From NCBI RefSeq assembly GCF_902364355.1, contig NZ_CABJDK010000017.1, positions 1 to 5,243 on the forward strand: DNA of 5,243 nucleotides, written 5' to 3'. Numbering within the stretch: position 1 is the first letter of the stretch; the number at the start of each line of letters is the position of its first letter. Both the position numbers and the translations under genes were made by a program. The stretch is from Collinsella aerofaciens (GTDB taxonomy: Bacteria; Actinomycetota; Coriobacteriia; Coriobacteriales; Coriobacteriaceae). This document shows, piece after piece, positions 1 through 5,243 of the stretch. A model generated the notes under the pieces. That model did no database searches. It saw only the letters and a program-made list of their open reading frames with translations, and was not told the DNA's origin.

Positions 1-1
1 C

Positions 2-853
2 CCTAAGAGCAAACCACCCTTTTTAAGGGTGGTTCTGATTTCCAAAGAGCTTGAAATGTATCCTGAATACGTAAAGCTGTTGTGTGGCACCAATATTCTG
101 TATACGCATATGGCTGATCAGCAGCAATGGGCGCTTGCCAAGCGGTTGGGCAATAATAGAAATGTTGTTTTGTTCGGCGTGGGCATGTCTGATATTGGGG
201 TGGACGATGCTATCGACGCCTATACAAAGAAGTTCTATAAAACCTTGCTATCCGATGAATATCTTCATAGTGTTCGAGATGAAATGACTAAGAAGAGGCT
301 TAACTCTATTGGCATAGAGAATGTTCTTAATACCGCATGTCCGACCATGTGGTCGTTAACCCCATCTAAGCAACTCGAGATTTCCTCTAAGCGTTCTAAA
401 AACGTTGTTACGTCAATTACCGATTATTGTTTCGATGCGGAACGTGACCGTAAGATGTTGGAATTGCTGTCCTTGGAATACGAAAAGGTAACGATCTGGA
501 TTCAAGGAAGCCATGATGTTGATTGGTGTCTTGATCAAATAGTCGATCTGACGCAATTTAATGTTATTGGCCCCAATATCGAAGACCTTAATCGTGTAAT
601 TGAAACCGAGGAGTTTGATTATGTGGGGACGCGTCTCCATGCGGGCATCCGCTGCTTAAATGGAGGACATCGCTCTCTAATTATTGCAATTGATAATCGA
701 GCCCGCCAGATCGGTGAAGATACGGGACTTCCCGTTCTTGAACGCGAGGACGGCTATCTCCATAAATTAGCTGATTGGGTAAACCATCCCGTTAAAACTG
801 AGATTAATCTTCCCTGGACGAGCATCGATAAATGGAAGAAACAGTTTAATTAG
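2..853 (+). CDS. Polysaccharide pyruvyl transferase family protein, 5'-partial at window edge
   Basis: Members of this family (PF04230) transfer pyruvate from phosphoenolpyruvate to sugars of capsule, exopolysaccharide or cell-wall glycans; some members have other roles. The reading frame is open to the first bases of the window, so the true start probably lies to the left. The first possible in-window start, a GTG at 29, has no properly spaced ribosome binding site and would give only 274 aa, shorter than the usual roughly 330-400 aa. Counting from that GTG, family-like landmarks are CGTNIL (19-24), VVLFGVGM (46-53), an SVRDE segment (81-85) and, most diagnostic, DYVGTRLHAGIRCL (197-210) followed by IIAIDNRARQ, matching the conserved 'RLH-G' C-terminal block. 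No signal peptide or membrane segment is visible, so it is probably cytoplasmic. Base composition is AT-rich compared with rfbA and rfbB, as is typical of variable glycan-cluster genes. It converges on the acyltransferase gene with a 13-bp gap. The family call is fairly safe; the substrate is unknown. If the gene was cut near position 1-35, it may be a pseudogene. Confidence 0.75.
   Translation, partial: PKSKPPFLRVVLISKELEMYPEYVKLLCGTNILYTHMADQQQWALAKRLGNNRNVVLFGVGMSDIGVDDAIDAYTKKFYKTLLSDEYLHSVRDEMTKKRLNSIGIENVLNTACPTMWSLTPSKQLEISSKRSKNVVTSITDYCFDAERDRKMLELLSLEYEKVTIWIQGSHDVDWCLDQIVDLTQFNVIGPNIEDLNRVIETEEFDYVGTRLHAGIRCLNGGHRSLIIAIDNRARQIGEDTGLPVLEREDGYLHKLADWVNHPVKTEINLPWTSIDKWKKQFN
12..34. 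repeat. Perfect 10-bp inverted repeat (hairpin) with 3-base loop
   Basis: AACCACCCTT (12-21) and AAGGGTGGTT (25-34) are exact reverse complements around a TTT loop, giving a strong hairpin in either strand's transcript. The right side is followed by CTGATTTCC, without the T-run expected of a good intrinsic terminator on the + strand, and the - strand lacks one too. It lies within the open frame of the pyruvyl transferase-like gene. It could therefore be chance coding sequence, or a relic of a terminator or mobile-element end that joined a truncated gene. Confidence 0.6.
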
Positions 854-866
854 CTGTATTCCTTGG

Positions 867-1907
867 CTATTGCTTTCCCTGTTTCTTATCGTGTGATGCC
901 TTTGGCGTTTCCCCGATTATCCAACCCATACTTGTGGCTCGAATTAGATTCGTCAACATATAGGCGACTGATCCAAATCCAATCAGGTTAATTGCTGCCA
1001 TCGCCATTGGGGCTATGTTGGGCCAGTAGGTAAAAGAAATGTAAACCAGTGGAGAATGAAAAAGATATATTCCCATACTGTTTTTGCTAATCTTTTCGGT
1101 TAGTAGGTTTGCCTTTTGGGGGATGACGCAATAAATTGATGCAACCGCCATGCAAGTAAGGGCGGTGGAAGCAATGGGGGGCACCACTTGTTTTAGTAAG
1201 TTTACAAGGAATACTAGTATTAGGACTATTGATAGGCTTTTACGCTTTTTACAACTCTCGAACCATTTGTTTGCTTCCAAGTAGTGGATTGTTAGGCCAA
1301 GCGCAAACCATATCGCATTTGCTTCTGCCAAATTGATATACCTGTTCGATGACGGTATTCCAAAATGGTAAAGATAAATTGAAGCGCCGAAAACTATCGG
1401 AACCTTAAAACATGCTAGAGGGCTCTTGTCGAGTATTTGAAAGATGCACGACGTGGCTGCTGTAATGAAAAAAAGGGTCGGGAGAAACCAAAGGTGACCG
1501 TTGTCTTCGCCCAACAGAATTGATTTAAAGATGATGTGCGGTATAGATAGGCCATTGTAGTAGGGATACTTAACGAGCATCCTGATGGGGAAGAGCCAAC
1601 ATATTCCAATCATGATATAGGGGATAATTAAACGTTGAGCTTTTTTAATGATCTGACTTATAAAATCGCTTGATCGATTCCAGCTCCATAAAAAACAAAA
1701 GCCAGATAACGAAAAGAACAAGGGCATCTGGATTCCGTTTATTAAGAATTTGAGATTATCCAACAGAATTGATTTTTGTACAGTTGGATAATATCCCCAC
1801 GCACTTGAATACAGAATAATGCTGTGGCCTAGGACTACAAGGAATATTGCAAGGGCCCTCACGTTCGTTATGTCGTCTCTACGGGTTGTGTCCTTGCGGT
1901 TGTTCAT
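867..1907 (-). CDS. Acyltransferase family 3 (OafA/WecH-like) integral membrane protein
   Basis: This is a probable O-acyltransferase (PF01757) that moves an acyl group, commonly acetyl, onto a sugar of a surface glycan at the cytoplasmic membrane. The product is about 346 aa, normal for a stand-alone AT3 domain, with roughly ten hydrophobic helices spread over its length. Visible motifs are the N-terminal R17-x10-H28 pair characteristic of AT3 enzymes (in NVRALAIFLVVLGHS), QMPLFFSLSGF (60-70), RLIIPY (92-97), GHLWFLP (137-143) and NSMGIYLFHSPLVY (276-289). I chose the ATG at 1905-1907. A TTG lies directly before it, and an AAAGAAG ribosome binding site (plus-strand 1914-1920) sits 6 bases upstream of the ATG. 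The C-terminal tail is charged and lysine-rich (SHDKKQGKQ). The gene is AT-rich, divergent from rfbA and convergent with the pyruvyl transferase-like gene, so it has its own promoter somewhere upstream. The donor and acceptor cannot be read from the sequence; the family assignment is confident. Confidence 0.9.
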   Translation of the reverse strand: MNNRKDTTRRDDITNVRALAIFLVVLGHSIILYSSAWGYYPTVQKSILLDNLKFLINGIQMPLFFSLSGFCFLWSWNRSSDFISQIIKKAQRLIIPYIMIGICWLFPIRMLVKYPYYNGLSIPHIIFKSILLGEDNGHLWFLPTLFFITAATSCIFQILDKSPLACFKVPIVFGASIYLYHFGIPSSNRYINLAEANAIWFALGLTIHYLEANKWFESCKKRKSLSIVLILVFLVNLLKQVVPPIASTALTCMAVASIYCVIPQKANLLTEKISKNSMGIYLFHSPLVYISFTYWPNIAPMAMAAINLIGFGSVAYMLTNLIRATSMGWIIGETPKASHDKKQGKQ

Positions 1908-2012
1908 CAATTGCTTCTTTCGTTAATATTGAGAAGGATTAACTTAATAGAATATCAAACTCTTACTAACCGCTCGATTTATAACTATTTTCGATTGTAG
2001 AGGACGGAATAT
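1908..2012. promoter_or_regulatory. Divergent intergenic region between acyltransferase gene and rfbA
   Basis: This AT-rich spacer of about 105 bp must hold the start signals for the leftward acyltransferase gene, and probably also for rfbA. On the + strand a TATAAC (1980-1985) lies 27 bp before the rfbA ATG and could be its -10 box, but I see no convincing -35 at 16-18 bp. On the - strand a TTGATA (plus-strand 1953-1958) could be a -35, but no good -10 follows at standard spacing. The rfbA ribosome binding site AGAGGA (1999-2004) is clear. The exact promoters are uncertain. Confidence 0.35.
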
Positions 2013-2912
2013 ATGAAAGGCATCATCCTCGCCGGCGGGTCCGGCACGCGCCTGTACCCGCTCACGCTCGTGACCTCCAAGCAGCTGCTGCCGGTCTACG
2101 ACAAGCCCATGATCTACTACCCGCTTAGCACCCTCATGCTGGCGGGCATCCGGGACATCCTGGTCATCTCCACGCCGACGGACCTCCCCAACTTCGAGCG
2201 CCTGCTCGGGGACGGCTCGCGCTACGGCGTGAACCTCTCCTACGCCGAGCAGCCCTCGCCGGACGGCCTGGCGCAGGCGTTCACCATCGGCGAGGAGTTC
2301 ATCGACGGCGAGCCGTGCGCCCTGGTGCTGGGCGACAACATCTTCTACGGCAACGGCCTGTCGCGCCACCTGACGCGCGCCGTCCAGAACGCCGAGTCGG
2401 GGAGGGCCACGGTCTTCGGCTACCACGTGGACGACCCCGAGCGCTTCGGCGTCGTGGAGTTCGACGGCGAGGGCAGGGCCGTCTCCATCGAGGAGAAGCC
2501 AGCCGAGCCCAAGAGCTCCTACGCCGTCACCGGCCTGTACTTCTACCCGGGCGACGTGGCCGCCAAGGCGCATGAGGTTAAGCCGTCGGCCCGCGGCGAG
2601 CTGGAGATCACCACGCTCAACCAGATGTACCTGGAGGAGGGGACGCTGTCCGTCGTCACCCTCGGCCGCGGCTACGCGTGGCTGGACACCGGCACCATGG
2701 AGAGCCTGCACGAGGCCGCGGAGTTCGTCCGCGCCGTGGAGCACTCCCAGGACCTGCCCGTGTCCGTGCCCGAGGAGATCGCCTGGGAGAACGGCTGGAT
2801 CACGACCGCCGAGCTGGAGGAGGCCGCGAAGGCCTACGGCAAGTCGGTCTACGGCCAGCACCTGAAGAAGGTCGCCGCCGGCGAGATCGTCAACAGCCCG
2901 CGCGAGTACTAA
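2013..2912 (+). CDS. rfbA: Glucose-1-phosphate thymidylyltransferase (RmlA)
   Basis: It catalyses dTTP + alpha-D-glucose 1-phosphate to dTDP-glucose + pyrophosphate, the first step of dTDP-L-rhamnose and other dTDP-deoxysugar synthesis, in the cytoplasm. At 299 aa it has the usual length of the short RmlA form. Motifs are all present: the nucleotide-binding signature [13 protein letters not shown] (6-18), [17 protein letters not shown] (22-38), [13 protein letters not shown] (77-89), the metal/nucleotide LGDNIFYG (106-113), [11 protein letters not shown] (141-151), IEEKP (159-163), VTGLYFYP (172-179), GELEIT (195-200) and WLDTGT (223-228). The ATG start is supported by AGAGGA eight bases upstream and by the conserved N-terminus MKGIILAGG. 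The gene is strongly GC-rich, in sharp contrast to both flanks, with the change falling almost exactly at the start codon. It is separated from its pathway partner rfbB by a low-GC insert of about 1.2 kb. Confidence 0.97.
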   Translation: MKGIILAGGSGTRLYPLTLVTSKQLLPVYDKPMIYYPLSTLMLAGIRDILVISTPTDLPNFERLLGDGSRYGVNLSYAEQPSPDGLAQAFTIGEEFIDGEPCALVLGDNIFYGNGLSRHLTRAVQNAESGRATVFGYHVDDPERFGVVEFDGEGRAVSIEEKPAEPKSSYAVTGLYFYPGDVAAKAHEVKPSARGELEITTLNQMYLEEGTLSVVTLGRGYAWLDTGTMESLHEAAEFVRAVEHSQDLPVSVPEEIAWENGWITTAELEEAAKAYGKSVYGQHLKKVAAGEIVNSPREY

Positions 2913-2936
2913 TTGCCTGGTGGAAGGGGATGAGAG

Positions 2937-3035
2937 ATGAACGACATTCTTGAGCGTGATGGCCTTTCAGTCGACCTTCTCTCATCCCTTTCGTACTGGG
3001 GAGGCGAGTTGGCTGATGCGTTATCTGGTTGCTAA
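2937..3035 (+). CDS. Short ORF (32 codons) with good ribosome binding site, unknown
   Basis: An ATG at 2937 follows a purine-rich GGAAGGGG (2922-2929) at about 7-base spacing and opens a 32-codon frame beginning MNDILERDGLSVDLL and ending ADALSGC, with stop TAA at 3033-3035. It starts 24 bases after the rfbA stop and overlaps the first 20 bases of the next small gene. Stop and downstream start are therefore arranged as for translational coupling. I do not recognise the peptide, which looks acidic and partly amphipathic with no signal or membrane segment. Neither other frame past the stop continues as an obvious extension (one stops within 4 codons, one within 10). It could be a genuine small protein, a leader peptide, or the remnant of a decayed gene. 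Confidence 0.4.
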   Translation: MNDILERDGLSVDLLSSLSYWGGELADALSGC

Positions 3036-3246
3036 GTGGTTTTCTGAGCAAGGTTCGTTGGTAATGGCCGTTAAGCCGGGCCAGGAGCTTGTCGAGATGA
3101 TGCGAAGGATAGAGGATCGTTTCGGCATCTCTGACCTTCAGCTCATTAACATCAGTCGTCCTTCCGCATATGGCGAGTATGAACCATTTGAGTTTGTCCA
3201 TTCTGAGGAACAGCTTGTAAAGCGCCTTGAGCAGCAAGCGAAGTAA
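3016..3246 (+). CDS. Small uncharacterised protein, DUF6718-like (tentative)
   Basis: The 76-aa product begins MRYLVAKWFSEQGSLVMAV and contains DLQLINISRPSAYGEYEPF, then FVHSEEQLVKRLEQ near its end. This 'M-YLVAK-F ... SRPSAYGEYEP ... FV-SEEE' layout resembles, from memory, the small uncharacterised family DUF6718. No biochemical function is known to me and I assign none. I chose the ATG at 3016 because the family-like N-terminus starts there and GGGGAGG (2998-3004) lies 11 bases upstream. The frame also has earlier possible starts (TTG 2950, GTG 2956, ATG 2959), but the extra residues look unlike protein-coding sequence and overlap the 32-codon ORF in another frame. Composition is much less GC-rich than rfbA. 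The gene reads in the same direction as rfbA and may ride on its transcript; no promoter of its own is obvious. Confidence 0.65.
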   Translation: MRYLVAKWFSEQGSLVMAVKPGQELVEMMRRIEDRFGISDLQLINISRPSAYGEYEPFEFVHSEEQLVKRLEQQAK

Positions 3247-3344
3247 GAAGTTGCGTTAGAATTTCATGATAATCGGGCAATTCGAATATGTGTTCGTATT
3301 TTCGGTTATAATCTAAGTAGATATTTTTAAGGGAAGGAGGGCAT
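3247..3344 (+). promoter_or_regulatory. Promoter region of the small-protein/GNAT pair (TATAAT at 3307-3312)
   Basis: This AT-rich spacer of 98 bp carries a perfect TATAAT (3307-3312), 32 bp upstream of the next start codon. No strong -35 lies at 16-18 bp; TTCGAA (3281-3286) is the closest candidate but gives a 20-bp spacer. Just upstream of the -10, CGAA (3283-3286) and TTCG (3293-3296) form a small dyad, and TTCG recurs at 3301-3304 (as TTCG in ATTTTCGG), so a regulator could bind here. A strong AAGGAGG ribosome binding site (3334-3340) ends the region. A private promoter would let this pair be expressed apart from the sugar genes. The -10 is convincing by sequence; the operator idea is speculative. 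Confidence 0.5.
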
Positions 3345-3530
3345 ATGGCTACTTCAAGTTTAAAAACACCGATTAGGATGCTCTCTCCTCAGGGCGTAAA
3401 GGCGTTGTGCGACGCATATGATGAAGGCGTAACCAAGGATTTGAAGTTCAAGCCATCGCCTTCGGATCCGTCTTTGACGCCAGACATGAAGAAGGCCATC
3501 GATTCTTTGTTTAAATCGATGGGCTTCTAG
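3345..3530 (+). CDS. 61-aa unknown protein, candidate partner/antitoxin of downstream GNAT protein
   Basis: The gene has the strongest ribosome binding site in the window (AAGGAGG, 4 bases before the ATG) and an ordinary stop TAG. The product is lysine-rich and soluble, with no membrane segment. Its N-terminal half, TPIRMLSPQGVKALCDAYDEG, could form one or two helices. A polar linker with KPSPSDPSLTP follows, then the C-terminal helix DMKKAIDSLFKSMGF. No known DNA-binding fold can be assigned by eye. The GNAT gene starts 2 bases after its stop, so the two are almost certainly co-translated as a pair. GNAT toxins such as TacT and AtaT are encoded directly downstream of small antitoxins, which makes an antitoxin role plausible. 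However, the sequence does not look like the usual DUF1778 (ribbon-helix-helix) antitoxin, so this remains inference from context only. Confidence 0.75.
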   Translation: MATSSLKTPIRMLSPQGVKALCDAYDEGVTKDLKFKPSPSDPSLTPDMKKAIDSLFKSMGF

Positions 3531-3532
3531 AA

Positions 3533-5169
<1,637 letters not shown>

Positions 5170-5243
5170 GCCGGACCCCGGCGAACCGCACCGCGGGGCG
5201 CCCGCGCGGGGCCGCAGGGCATGGGGATGATCCTGCGTCCCCG

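Noticed and set aside
413..640. 75-codon frame on the - strand within the pyruvyl transferase-like gene
   Set aside because: It lies antisense to a frame carrying the family's RLH block; no recognisable motif and no clear ribosome binding site.
1944..2861. 305-codon open frame on the - strand opposite rfbA
   Set aside because: It is a by-product of strong GC third-position bias in rfbA. The translation is low-complexity (V, L, G, R, D rich) with no family motifs, whereas rfbA on the + strand has every RmlA motif.
2572..2953. Overlapping + strand frames inside and past the end of rfbA
   Set aside because: Arginine/proline/alanine-rich translations typical of out-of-frame GC-rich coding sequence, with no supporting motifs.
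5170..5243. GC-rich short inverted repeats after rfbB (e.g. GCGGG/CCCGC at 5193-5205, GGGGA/TCCCC at 5223-5242) as a terminator
   Set aside because: Stems are only about 5 bp, several pairings compete, there is no T-run, and such matches are expected by chance in very GC-rich DNA. The window ends before this can be judged.

Overview
The window looks like part of a surface-polysaccharide (capsule or cell-wall glycan) locus from a high-GC Gram-positive bacterium. The two housekeeping-like genes, rfbA (rmlA) and rfbB (rmlB), are very GC-rich with strong G/C third-position bias. Most genes have clear Shine-Dalgarno sequences. The protein style is compatible with Actinomycetota, perhaps Coriobacteriia (Olsenella/Collinsella-like). 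That taxonomic guess is inference and cannot be proven from this window.

Layout. At the left edge is the 3' part of a polysaccharide pyruvyl transferase-family gene (+), open to the window boundary. Tail to tail with it lies an acyltransferase-3 family membrane protein gene (-). Both are AT-rich, as expected for strain-specific glycan-decoration genes. A divergent intergenic region of about 105 bp separates the acyltransferase from GC-rich rfbA (+). Between rfbA and rfbB sits an AT-richer block of about 1.2 kb. It holds a 32-codon ORF with a good ribosome binding site, overlapped by a small gene whose product resembles an uncharacterised family (DUF6718-like, tentative). Next comes a 98-bp spacer with a consensus TATAAT, then a tightly coupled pair: a 61-aa unknown protein and a 198-aa GNAT-family acetyltransferase. 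GC-rich rfbB (+) follows after only 20 bp, and the window ends in GC-rich sequence with no recognisable gene.

How it fits together. RfbA makes dTDP-glucose from glucose-1-phosphate and dTTP, and RfbB dehydrates it to dTDP-4-keto-6-deoxyglucose, the first two steps to dTDP-L-rhamnose and related deoxysugars. No rfbC or rfbD is visible here. The pyruvyl transferase-like protein and the acyltransferase probably add pyruvyl ketal and acyl (for example acetyl) groups to the glycan or its precursors. The small-protein/GNAT pair has no obvious sugar role. Its architecture (small upstream partner, start 2 bases after the partner's stop, own promoter, foreign base composition) recalls GNAT toxin-antitoxin modules and makes it the most interesting part of the window.
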